64,000 nt of DNA from Drosophila miranda (taxonomy: Eukaryota > Arthropoda > Insecta > Diptera > Drosophilidae). Made by a program: the position numbers and the translations under genes. How positions within the stretch are numbered: the first letter of the stretch is position 1; each line of letters starts with the position of its first letter. The DNA is taken from NCBI RefSeq assembly GCF_003369915.1, contig NC_046678.1, positions 1,736,001 through 1,800,000 of the forward strand, in the 5' to 3' direction. The notes beneath the pieces are model-generated. The model was not told the DNA's origin. It was given only the letters and a program-made list of their open reading frames with translations, and did no database searches. This document shows positions 51,441-62,524 of the stretch, piece by piece.

Positions 51441-54078
51441 GTATGGGTGCCGTTTGGCTCGAGCAGGCTTCTAACGCTCCATATTTTAGAGCGAAGTCCA
51501 AGCCTTGTGCTTGCGCAAAGTTCTTTCGAATACTACACCCACTCTGGGCTACCTGAAGAATGCCGACCAATCGTGGACAACGTCCAGCAATGAGTCGCTA
51601 AATCTTCTCCTTAACACCCACTTTCCCGGCTGCGATAAAAACAGACCACACTACATCGCGGCTCCTTCCGTTGCCTCAAGTGATATCATGAACCTGCTAA
51701 GCTAGGAGAACATTTCCTGGGAAATAAAAAGCTTTAAACCATACAAGTCTGCGGGGCCAGATGGCATCATCCCTGCCCAACTGATTCACGCTGGACAAAA
51801 AGCCACTAATTGGCTTAAAAGGATATACGAAGGAATCTTCTCCCATGGATATATGCCGGAAACCTGTCTTCATACCAAAGTCGTCTTCATTCCCAAGGCA
51901 GGCAAGCCCTCGTACACTGCCCTCAAAGATTTCAGACCCATAAGTCTATCGTCTTTCCTTCTGAAGACGATGGAACGGCTTTTGGGGATGCATCTCACGG
52001 TGAATATTCCGCCTAGTCTAATCTCAGACTCCCAGCATGCCTATCGGAAGGGACGATCCACCGAAACGGCCCTACACACGATCACATCGATCATAGAAGC
52101 GTCCCTTAACTGTAAGGTGTACACCCTAGTAGCCTTCCTCGACATAGAAGGCGCCTTTAATAACATCCTCCCTACCGCCCTCACGGGTGCACTGACGGAT
52201 CTGGGGGTTGACTCCCGGACGGTGAGCCTGATCGATCAGATGCAGGGCGGTTGAGGCATCACTGGGGACGTCAACGCCCAACAGATTTGTCAGCAGAGGC
52301 ACCCCGCAGGGCGGAGTCCTCTCGCCCCTCCTATGGAACGTGGCAGTGAACGAACTGCTGCGAGAGATAGAGGGGGTGGCTGCCTGGTGTATGCGGACGA
52401 TGTTGCCATAGCATTCTCCGGTAAATTTCCGCAGACGCTGTGTGAGTGCCTGACAAGCACACTCATGAAGATGTCAAAATGGGCAGACAAATGCGATCTA
52501 GGCGTCAACACGTCTAAAACGGAACTGGTACTTTTCACTAGGAAGTACAAAGTTCCGGCACTGATTCCCCCAAGACTATGTGGGAAAGTGCTAGTCTTCA
52601 GCAACAACGCCAAGTATCTTGGCCTAATTCTCGATAGAAAGCTCGACTGGAAATTGAGCATAAAGGATAGAGTAAAGAAGGCCACAGTGGCCTTCTATAC
52701 TTGCAGGAAAGCCATCGGACTAAAATGGGGAATGACCCCCTATATAGTTCGGTGGCTTTACACCGCCATCATACGACCGATCATGCTCTATGGAGTGGTG
52801 GTATGGTGGCCAGCACTAGACAAAAGGACATGCCTCAATAAATTTAGCAGAGTTCAACGCATGACAGAGCTATGCATAAGCGGCGGGCCACGCACTACCC
52901 CAGGGGAAGTCCTGGATACTGTGCTGGACCTCCTCCCTGTAGATCTCATGGGCACTCGGGAATTCTGACGAGACTCCCGCAATTACCTGAGAGGACAGAT
53001 TATTGTATCCCTAGTGATCAACTCTCGATGCCTTTCCAGGTATCAATCCCACCTAGGGAGGACTGGGAGATGGGCGAACCAGGACCCGCAAATGCGGTTC
53101 ACTTCTACACTGATGGCTCAAAGTTAGACGGCCGCGTGGGAGGCGGAGTCTACTGCAGCGAGCTGAACATCAGTCATTGCTTCAGGCTCCCGGACCACTG
53201 CAGTGTGTTCCAAGCGGAGGTTGTAGCCATCAAGGAGGCCATTTCTATCGTCTCCAAACTCCTTCTAGACACGCACATAGTGGGCGTTTTCTCGGACAGC
53301 CAAGCAGATATTAAAGCTTTAGGCTCAATATCGTTGAACTCAGCGACTGTAAATGACTGCCGCAGGTCTCTGCACGAGATCGCAGAGTAGTTCCTTATTT
53401 GGGTCCCAGGCCACAGGGACATCAAGGGGAACGACGCCGCCGACGAGCTAGCCAGGCAGGGTACTACGATTCCTCTCCTATCGGAGAGGAAAGGTAGTGA
53501 TGCCTCTGGCTACGTGCAGGCTCCTCACGCACGAATTGTTCGAGCAAAAAGCCAATAGGAGATAGCAGCAAACCGTTTCCTGTAAAGTCTCAAGATTGAT
53601 ATGGCCATATTGATCGAAGAAGCGCTCAGCCGAGCTGTATAGACTCAGCAGAGCACAGTGCTCTGCAGTTACTCGAGCCATTACGGGACACTGGCAGATC
53701 GGCACTCATGCCTCTAGACTGTCAATCCCTCATAACTTCTGCAGGCGTTGTCGCGACGAGGCAGAGGAGGAATCGGTCCCCCCTTCTTCTGCCACTGCCC
53801 GGCCCTTGAAAATCGTCGTCTCCGTATTCTCGGGGCCGCTTTCCTCGCGGACATTTCGGACCTGTCCGAAATCAAACCAGGGACCTTGTCCAAATTCATC
53901 CAAGCCTCCGGATGGGACTGCCCTTAATTTGCAACAGCTTGAGGCATTGAGAAGGGGCACACGCCCATGCGGCATCCCAACGGACCTTTTTACAGGTCCA
54001 AGTGAGCTTGGGGGGGGGGGGGGGTTTCATCACTCCCCCAGGCTACCGCCTGAACCTAACCTAACCTAACCTAACCAA
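51441..54078 (+). pseudogene. LOA-type LINE, 5'-truncated, broken RT and RNase H
   Basis: The readable RT has fingers (DFRPISLSSFLLKTMERLL), palm D (AFLDIEGAFN), RGTPQGG, the active site YADDVAIAF and the thumb (KYLGLILDRKLDW). RNase H follows (FYTDGSKLDGRVGGGVYC, FSDSQADIKALG, VPGHRDIKGNDAADELARQG), then a Cys region. Breaks: in-frame stops near 51702 and 52251, a frame change near 52330 before the active site, a stop near 52966 and a stop at 53388. The 3' tail is (CTAAC)n at about 54053-54076. A 15-G run lies at 54010-54024. The two LINEs in this window share domain order and tail type but are different subfamilies. Confidence 0.75.
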
Positions 54079-54079
54079 A

Positions 54080-54310
54080 CAAGCGATGAGAGCAAACTAT
54101 CAGCTGTAGATACCATCAGATACACGCCTCCAGACTGTCAATCATTCACAATGACTTCTGCAGAAGTCTCGGTTGTTAAGTCGGTTCTCCACTTCTTCTG
54201 CTACTGCCAGGCACTAGCAGGGACTTTGGTTTCTCGGGGTTCCATTTCTCACCAAACCAAAGATGCTGTCGAAATACATTCAAGCCACCAGATGGGACCG
54301 CGCTTAAACA
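54080..54310 (+). pseudogene. Older LINE copy, right part
   Basis: 'cctccagactgtcaatc', 'atgacttctgcag' and 'cttcttctgctactgcc' repeat, with divergence, the 3' region of the younger LINE (53711-53920). With 50931-51440 it brackets the younger copy. Confidence 0.5.
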
Positions 54311-55855
54311 ACAATAACAATACCCATAACGATATGGTGATACTCGTAGTTAACATGCTAGACACCGTATTGGAGTTAAAGGAACTTTATCGTCGTAAGC
54401 TCAATAAACTTAAACGTTGCTCTAGCGCATCAGCCATAACCTTTTTTCAGAAAATATTAAGAATCAGAGGAAGCTGATGGCATTAACCGTTATGAGTTGT
54501 TTTGACGCCAAGTCCGGATCGAGACCCTAGAGAATCGGAGGCGTCGATCAGAGTCATTGATGCACCAGTCTCGACGGCAACGAAAGCTTGCAGATGCTTT
54601 AATCCGTTACTCCGTGTAAAAAGAAGTCAACGCATATTTCCGAAAAATTTATTATATAACCATTTAGGGATACATTGCTATGTATATATATTTATTTTCA
54701 TATATATTTCTCATATAAAGTTAAGGTTCTCGGCATTTATGTCTTGGTATGGTTACTAATCTGTAAAAAGAGTAAGCCGATTAAAGTCGATTTATGAAAT
54801 GTACTTTTAAGATATTATATTTTTTCTCGAACACAATACGGATAATTTATAATATATATATTTTCTTTAAGGAGCAACTTACTTAACCTTATACTTAATA
54901 TTTAAATATTTATATATTTATAGATATATATTTTTATATATAATATAAGTATGTTAAATATATCTTTCTGTTCTTTTTAAATTATTGATTTATATATTAA
55001 TGTACCTTTCCCGTTTACATTTGTAAAATATTCGTTGTAAATATACTAACCGCCCTCTATTAGAAGTTTAATGTAAAACCTTATATACTGAGTAAAAAAA
55101 TATTTTTTCGCAGTTTGGTTGTGTACGTACATATGTATGTATGTATAACCGTATAAAACTTGAAAATTAATTTTAGCTTCGGCCTAATAACAAAAAAAAT
55201 AATATGAAAGGGAACTATTCGAATTTGGGTATAATTAAATATGAAACATGGAAGACTATCTTGGAAAAGTGTTGCAAACCTTAAGTACAAAAAGAAAAAA
55301 AAGCTATCGTCTTAAATCGGTGGCAGTAGATACTAAATCTGAATTTTGAAAATTATGTGAATTAGAGTTACATTTTCTTCTAGGAGGTAAACAGAAGCTT
55401 GTCTTTGATGAATTGAAACACTCGACTAGCAGTTCATTGGCAAGAGTAGCATAGTATCGTCGTCATATCAGACTTTAAGTCATTCTCCAGCTGTGACAAA
55501 CAAAAAGGAATATTTTATTAATAAAATAAATAGAAAATCTATATTCTAATTTTAAACAGTTAACTGATTAGAACAAAAACAAATAAATATTGAAAAGAGG
55601 ACTGAAACTTTTCTTTGTTGATGAACCAAAGATAAGATAAATTATATATATTTTCCAAAATGTACTTTGTATTTGGCCCAGTCATTTAAAAAATAATCCC
55701 CCACTATATTACTTTGATTCTATAGATAATTAATTCTGAAATACTGATCCTTCGTATTTATGGGAACGTACTGTACCTATGTCTTACATTAGTTTCATAT
55801 CTTATGAAAAATATTATTATACGGCTTTTAAAATCATAGAAAATGTATGTATATA
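54311..55855. other. AT-rich intergenic DNA
   Basis: A 54340-54470 stretch reads as a charged helix (MLDTVLELKELYRRKLNKL) but has no start context or partner; I do not call it. Beyond it the sequence is AT-rich with many TATA tracts (54840-54970). Confidence 0.4.
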
Positions 55856-55856
55856 T

Positions 55857-55918
<62 letters not shown>

Positions 55919-55935
55919 TATACATACATATATAT
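55856..55935. repeat. (TA)n microsatellite at the retroelement edge
   Basis: About 50 bp of uninterrupted AT dinucleotides (55866-55910), then mixed TA/CATA up to the LTR. Gypsy/17.6/297-type elements favour TATA/ATAT targets, which fits an insertion here. Confidence 0.85.
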
Positions 55936-56530
55936 AGTTAAATATCCGCAACTCGATTTTAAGTTTTTTAAAAAAGACTTTTATTTTACAACTTAAATAT
56001 CTTTATGTCACAAGATTTAAATGAATTCCCCGACTTGACTTTGGGTCTGCTTGTCTCAAACGGAACTGATCTCTCTGCTGCTGGCTAGTTTCCATGAGCC
56101 CTTCTCTTGGAACTCCCGACTCTGGCTTCGAGCGTTGCTTTCCTCGGCTGCATCTTCGTGTCGGTGGCGTACGTGCCTGGATCGATATTTGGGGATGCGT
56201 CGGCTTTGATGAAAGGCATCCACTGCTGGCGATCGGTGTTGCATTACATGACGGAGCTAGGAATGTGATACTCCTTGGTTTTATGTCTAGCTTTGATTGG
56301 TCCTCATGAGTGGCGTGATTCTAAAGAATCGATTTCTCGAGAGTGGCGTGATTCTAATGTTGATGAAACAATGTGGTCCATTGTTTATATTATGGGGGGC
56401 CCTAGCTTGGAGTATGGGAAGAAACAGTTATTGATTCTTGAGTGGGGTCCTGTTACTTGTGTGTATGGGGTGGATGAATTGTACATAAACATAATGTGTA
56501 TGGGATGTGGGGAATTATGGATATGTCACT
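55936..56530 (-). repeat. 3' LTR of the gypsy-type element (595 bp)
   Basis: In element sense it starts AGTGAC (56530) and ends TTTAACT (55936), with short AGT/ACT inverted ends, as in the 17.6/297/Tom group. It follows a purine tract (element sense 'gttggggg', 56531-56538). The first ~98 bp in element sense are absent from the other LTR. Confidence 0.85.
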
Positions 56531-56557
56531 CCCCCAACGTTTGTTATTAGCCTGTCC

Positions 56558-57906
56558 CTAGGCGATTACCCTCGGGTATAGTGACGGGGTGTCAAGTGCG
56601 GTGGCTGAGGTTGGTTCCTCTTCAGCTTCTATTATAGGGTTAATACATTTAACCGTGACTCTTTTAGAAGTTTTCTTAAATACATAACTTAGTAGTACTA
56701 ATATAATTATGACAAATGAAATTAGTAGACTTATTTGTAATAGGTTACTATATTTGGTGTATTGCATAATTATTTCATTAGTTTGGACATACGACAGTGG
56801 TTTTATTTTAGTTATGTTGTTGTTGACATAAACATTCTGGGCAAAATCTAACATTGTGTTTGATATTGTAAATTCATTTAATTGGATTGAACAGTTGTAG
56901 ATTTTTATAATGGTATTTCCTTCCGCTATGATTTCTTGGTTTACACAATTCTGGTTTAGCGTTGTTTTTGGAAGATTCCATGTGATTAGTATATTGGGTT
57001 CAATAAAGTTTATTTGAAAGTTTTGAAAAGTTTTGGAATATGGACATTTAGTGGGAATTTGCATTAAAATTCCTTTTATACAATTGTCATTGGTTTTCAA
57101 TCTAGTTTCTTTAACAAATACTTCTTCATTTTTTATGTAGTACTTGTCGTATGTCATATCTGTTAACATGTTATTTAATTCGTCTGGATACGGAACGATT
57201 TTATAGATTGGTACTTTTGTAATGTCTTTGGGAATGTTGGAAATTATTAGAATTTCGTTGGTATCGGATTTTAGCCATGGAGGTTTTTATATTTAGTATT
57301 TTCTCAGAATTTATTTGTTCCAGGTAGTCTTGTTTTAATAATTTTGGATTAAATATACCGAGCCTAGTTAATTGCATACCTAGTTCTATATCTTCGATAT
57401 ATTCTGTGAAATGTTGTAGATTGAATATCAAAATTTCTATTTGTTGATTCCTGTCTTTTTCTTCATTTAGTTTGTTTATAACGTTTATTCCGCTATTAAC
57501 TGCATCTATTACCAAATTTAGTTCATTCATTTGAATGCTATGGCTGGCTAAATTTTCTATTTTTTGTTCCAAATCGACTTTATCTTCCTGATCTAGTGTT
57601 CCAAAGAGATATTTGTAGGCTGTTCCTACTATATTGATTAGGCCTCTTTTATTTCTTTTGGTTATTTTTAGCCCGTTCATTTCTCTTTGCAATTTGTCTA
57701 CTAGATATTTTATTTGGATTATGTCCTGGAATTATTATATTTGCTTCTATTAGATTTCTTCTTTTTCTAGAATTTTGATTTATAATGAGTTATTTTCCTA
57801 CCCCTATTCTTTTCTTCATAATGTTTTTCGTCTACCTGTCTAATTTCACCCGTCCTTTTGAAAGGATTTGTTACCTTAGACTTAACTAGAGGTGATAGTT
57901 TATAGC
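56558..57906 (-). pseudogene. env remnant of the gypsy-type element
   Basis: Two frames, 57692-57201 and 57169-56558. The first starts shortly before a furin-like RNKR and a hydrophobic glycine-rich stretch, the layout of the Env cleavage site and fusion region of insect errantiviruses. The second ends with a membrane anchor (about 56740-56680). The frame changes between 57250 and 57170, and the segment upstream of the cleavage site (57700-57906) is not one open frame, so no intact Env is made. Confidence 0.75.
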
Positions 57907-57916
57907 GGGTATCTAC

Positions 57917-60830
57917 TTAATACTCTATGCGGTTTTTATTTAATTGAGTGATTTTATTCACTTTATTTAGTTGGGTGTCATAATCAGGTGAGCCTGCATA
58001 AATGAATATATCAGCTGGTGTCCTATTTGTGGTATTATGTTTGGTTTTATGATTATAAGTATAAAGAATAAATTCAAACTTCGTGAATCTATCTTCTGGG
58101 TTATCCTCGCTAGATATTATTCTTAATTTTTCATTTACTGTTTTATGAAATCTTTCTACGTCAGATATTCCATTTTTGCTGGAAGTGATCTCTATTTTGA
58201 CGTTTTCCGCATTCAGCCATGCTTGCAATGCTGTGCACATAAAAGCTGAATCTTTATCGGCTTTGATTTCAATTGGTTTGCCCATCTCGTTAAAAACTTT
58301 CATGATGGCTCTTTTTGCTTCTAACCAGTCACGACTTTTTACTTCTACAAGAGTGGCAAACTTCGAGTATACGTCAATACATGATAGGAACTGTTGGTTA
58401 CCAACCATATAGAAATCTATGACGTATTTCTCTCTAATGTTCAGTATTTCCGGTGTAGTTTCGAATGCCAACTTCGTATTTCTATGCTCTGTTTTGGCAA
58501 TATTACAAGTAGGACATTCGTTTATGATGTTTTGGATTAGTTTTTGATAATCCGGGTAATAGTATTTTCCCCTAAACCAATTGACGGTTTTCTCTATCCC
58601 TGGATGGAGTAAGCCTTTATGATTCTTTAATATGGTTTCTTTAAATTCAGCGTAATTCTGAATATCTAGGAGTTTCGTGCTTGATTTAATAGCTTTGGTT
58701 ATATTGTTAGAATTAATGATTTCTAAATAGGCTTTTTGGAATGGAGGAAAATCTATTTCGTTATGGAAATATAATGCGCTCTTTTTGGTGCATAGATATT
58801 CCTTTATTATATCCTTCGCTAAGGTGTTAGTCATTTCCTTATACGTGATCTTGATGATTAGCTTGTGAAAATAACGAATTGTTTCTACCTTATCTTCATT
58901 CATTATCTTATTTTCATTAATCTTTACCCTTGATAAGGCATCAGCTACATGATTTTCTTTGCCTGCTAGATATTTCATTTTAAAATCAAACTCATTCAGT
59001 TTTATTTTCCACCTTTGTAATTTCATATTTGGCTCCTTGAGGTTGTTCAACCAAATCAAGGGTTTATGATCGCTTTGTATCTCGAATGTTCTACCGAACA
59101 GGTATGAACGGAAATACTCGGTTGCCCATACGATCGCTAATAATTCCTTTTCGATGGCTGAATAGTTTATTTCATGTTCATTTAGGGTTCTGCTAGCGTA
59201 GCAGATCTGTTTGTGTTCTTGATACAAAACCGCTCCCAATGCTATGTTACTAGCGTCGGTTTTTACCGTGAACATTTTGTCAAAGTCTGGGAACGCAAGG
59301 ATAGGGTCTGAGGTGATGAGTACTTTTAGTCTCTCAAATGCCTCGACGTACTTTTCTTCCTTGGGGTCTATGACAGCTCCTTTCTTTAGTTTGAGTGTCA
59401 TGTGTTTTGCTATGTTTGCTAAATTAGGAATGAATTTCCTGTAGAACCCGCACAGACCTAAGAATGACTTTATTTGTTTAGTCGTTTCTGGTATTGGAAA
59501 TTTGACAATGGCAGAGATTTTGCCTGGATTTGGTACTATTTCTTCAGTAGTGACTACATGACCTAGGAATTCAGTTTCCTTTTTCATGAATTCACATTTA
59601 TCCATTTGTAGCTTCAAGTTGGCGTCTCTCAACTTTCCAAATACTCTCCTTAGTGACAACAAGTGTTCTTCCAATGAAGTGGTAAATATAATGATGTCAT
59701 CTAAGTATACAAAGCAATCTTTGAAGATAACTCTTCTAGCAGATTGTTCATACATCTTTGGAAGGTAGCTGGGGCAGTGGTTAGCCCAAAGGGCATACGA
59801 GTGAACTCGTAATGTCCATGCTTAGTGGAGAACGCAGTTTTGGGGATTGAGCTAGGTTCCATGGGTATTTGATGGAAACCTTTTGCTAAATCGATTGTCG
59901 TAAAATACTGACATTTACCTAGTTTGTCTAGGATTTCATCCATTCGTGCAGTTGGGAATTTGTCCTTAACTGTTATTTCATTTAGACTTCTATAGTCTAC
60001 TACCATTCGATATTTTTGCTTTCCTGAAGCATCTATCTTCTTCGGAATCATAGATATGGGCGAGCAATAAGGAGAATTCGACTTTCGAATTATTCCCTGC
60101 CTGATCATATCTTTGATTTGCTGGTTTACCTCCTGATCATGTATCTGGGCATATTTGTATGGTCGTCTGTAGACCGGGTCTTCATGTTGAGTTTTGATCA
60201 CGTGCTTGATTGTACTTGTGAAAGTCAAATTGTCACCTTCTCTGCACTGCACATCCTTAAACTCATATAAGACCTTCTTTAACTCTTCCCTCTCTTCGTC
60301 GTTTAAGTGTTCCAATCTTAATTGATTACATTCCCTTAATTCACTGTCTAGAGCGGAAGCGAAGTATTGATCTCCCTCTGGAGATGGGTCAAGGCACTTA
60401 GGTGCGATCTTCTCTTCTTTTGTAGAGGGATCAGTGCACTTCTGTGCGGTCTTGCCGGCTTCAATAGCTTCTCCACTCTGAATGATTGGGTACGACCTAG
60501 CTCCTAGTGTTACAGTGTCATTTCTGTAATCGATGACGGCTTTACTTGCCATCAAGTATTCTCTTCCTAATAAAATATCATAATTTTCGGAAAAGTTATG
60601 TATGTAGAACTTTTGTTCGGACGGACATGTTTTGTTCGCATTCCTCATTATACTCTTAGTTAAACGGACAGGTCCATTGATGGTATGGACCGTAAGGTTA
60701 TCGTCTTTTATCTCGGAATCTGTATAATTTTCTTTCATGATGTTGATCGATGATCCCGAGTCAGCGACACACCTTAATATTCTTTTATTAATGATAATGT
60801 TTATATAGGGTCCTCCTCGGTTTCTTCCGA
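57917..60830 (-). pseudogene. pol remnant: protease, RT, RNase H, integrase
   Basis: Frame 1 (about 60800-59701) has the protease ADSGSS (near 60760), then RT (YRMVVDYRSLNE, TIDLAKGFHQIPM, FGLTTAPATFQRCMNN). A one-base-type shift at about 59745-59720 moves the active site YLDD into frame 2 (59755-57917). Frame 2 then carries the RNase H start (KTDASNIALGAVLYQ), the HHCC integrase zinc region (INECPTC) and the D-D-E core (IDVYSKFA, ADKDSAF, DVERFHKT). All domains except the shift look well kept. Confidence 0.85.
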
Positions 60831-61718
60831 GGCGGCTTGATGAAAATTTACGTCCATCTTCGTTTGGCCACTCTGGCTCTCCCTCCCTCTTTTAGTAGGT
60901 TGGTTGGGTCCACTCCCACTAGCTTGGTTTTGAGGTATTTGCTGATTGAATGGATTCTGAGCCCTACCTTGATTCAAGGAATTTTTGAACTCATTGTATA
61001 ATCCAGGATTTTGGGAATTTTGATTTTGATTTGTTCGATTAGTCTGACCTGTTCCAGATGAACTCTGAGTTTGATTGTGATAGTTAGTAGTATTATAATT
61101 TGGATAATAGTTTCCAACATTCTTTCGATTTGACTGAGACGATTTCGATTGATCTTTATTCTTCTTGTGCTGCCTTCTTAAGATTAGACAATGTGGTAAT
61201 ATCTTTTCTTGCTAAGGTCATGAACATTCTGTCAGGAAGTTTTCGAGTAATGACATCTTTAATTGTGTTGTTCAAAGCGTTTTTATAAATGACATTATTT
61301 TCTGGTATGTTTTCTAAGTTTAGCTTATTGTTTATTAATAATGCTTTTATCTCTAATTCTTCTATAAACTTACGAAGACTGCCGTTGAATCTGGTGGTGT
61401 ATAGTTGTCGTAACAGTTCTTCATATGGTGTGTGATTTTTGAACTCGTTGATCAGCGCCGTCTTCAGTTCGAGCCACGTGTTGGGTTGTATCATTTGCGA
61501 TATGCGTTGTGCCTCTCCTGACAGTTGGATCTGGTCGCTCCAAATAGGATCCTTTGTTGGCGAAGATCTTCAGTTGGATATAATCCGCATACATATTCGA
61601 TTCGTTTGATAAATGAGCTTAGCTGTCCAGATGACCCGTCATAGGCAGGTATTTGTCTGATCGACAGCAGTGCCTGGTTCAAGTGGATTTCGCTCAATGA
61701 TAGTGGTGGTAACGCCAT
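60806..61718 (-). pseudogene. gag remnant of the gypsy-type element
   Basis: ATG at 61718 (MALPPLSLSEIHLNQAL). The frame shifts near 61545, runs through 61494-61156, shifts again near 61158, then continues as an Asn/Gln-rich tail to a stop near 60806, overlapping the start of pol. Two indels break it. Confidence 0.8.
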
Positions 61719-62010
61719 GTTGTTGGTGTTGATTGGGTTTTGTTTTGTTTTCAGTAGTTTTTAACTTTATTTTGGTTCACTTGCAAGTTTTTTGATTTTG
61801 TATTTAGTGTTTCACTGTTCTTGGTGGATCACTATCTCCGCTTACTTCAGCTCACTTAATTTTAGTTTTGCAAATCGTATGTGCTCGTAACACATAGGTT
61901 CTTTGGCGGATTTCACAATTTTATTAACGATTCCGGGATTGCGTGATCACAGTAATTAGAAATTACACAAGCTGACCATTACCGAAATATAGGAGTTAAT
62001 TTTAAACGAA

Positions 62011-62028
62011 ATCCTACCGACTGCGCCA
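62011..62028 (-). other. Primer binding site, tRNA-Ser type
   Basis: In element sense TGGCGCAGTCGGTAGGAT, directly at the 5' LTR end and sharing its last base. This is the primer site type used by 17.6 and 297. Confidence 0.8.
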
Positions 62029-62524
62029 GTTAAATATCCGCAACTCGATTTTAAGTTTTTTAAAAAAGACTTTTATTTTACAACTTAAATATCTTTATGT
62101 CACAAGATTTAAATGAATTCCCCGACTTGACTTTGGGTCTGCTTGTCTCAAACGGAACTGATCTCTCTGCTGCTGGCTAGTTTCCATGAGCCCTTCTCTT
62201 GGAACTCCCGACTCTGGCTTCGAGCGTTGCTTTCCTCGGCTGCATCTTCGTGTCGGTGGCGTACGTGCCTGGATCGATATTTGGGGATGCGTCGGCTTTG
62301 ATGAAAGGCATCCACTGCTGGCGATCGGTGTTGCATTACATGACGGAGCTAGGAATGTGATACTCCTTGGTTTTATGTCTAGCTTTGATTGGTCCTCATG
62401 AGTGGCGTGATTCTAAAGAATCGATTTCTCGAGAGTGGCGTGATTCTAATGTTGATGAAACAATGTGGTCCATTGTTTATATTATGGGGGGCCCTAGCTT
62501 GGAGTATGGGAAGAAACAGTTATT
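62028..62524 (-). repeat. 5' LTR, truncated
   Basis: About 497 bp that I read as identical to 55936-56432. It stops at 'gaaacagttatt'; the ~98 bp that begin the LTR (element sense) are missing and unrelated AT-rich DNA follows. Confidence 0.85.

Larger units (their letters stand above)
55936..62524 (-). mobile_element. Gypsy/17.6/297/Tom-type LTR element with env (errantivirus-like), inactive
   Basis: Order on the minus strand: truncated 5' LTR (62524-62028), tRNA-Ser type primer site (62028-62011), gag, pol, env, purine tract, 3' LTR. About 6.6 kb. The frame is broken in all three genes and the 5' LTR lacks its start. Left flank is a (TA)n tract; no matching duplication is found on the right because that end is missing. 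Confidence 0.9.

Noticed and set aside
56056..56550. Open frames inside the LTRs, present identically at 62148-62555
   Set aside because: They are LTR sequence, duplicated because the LTR is; no gene.
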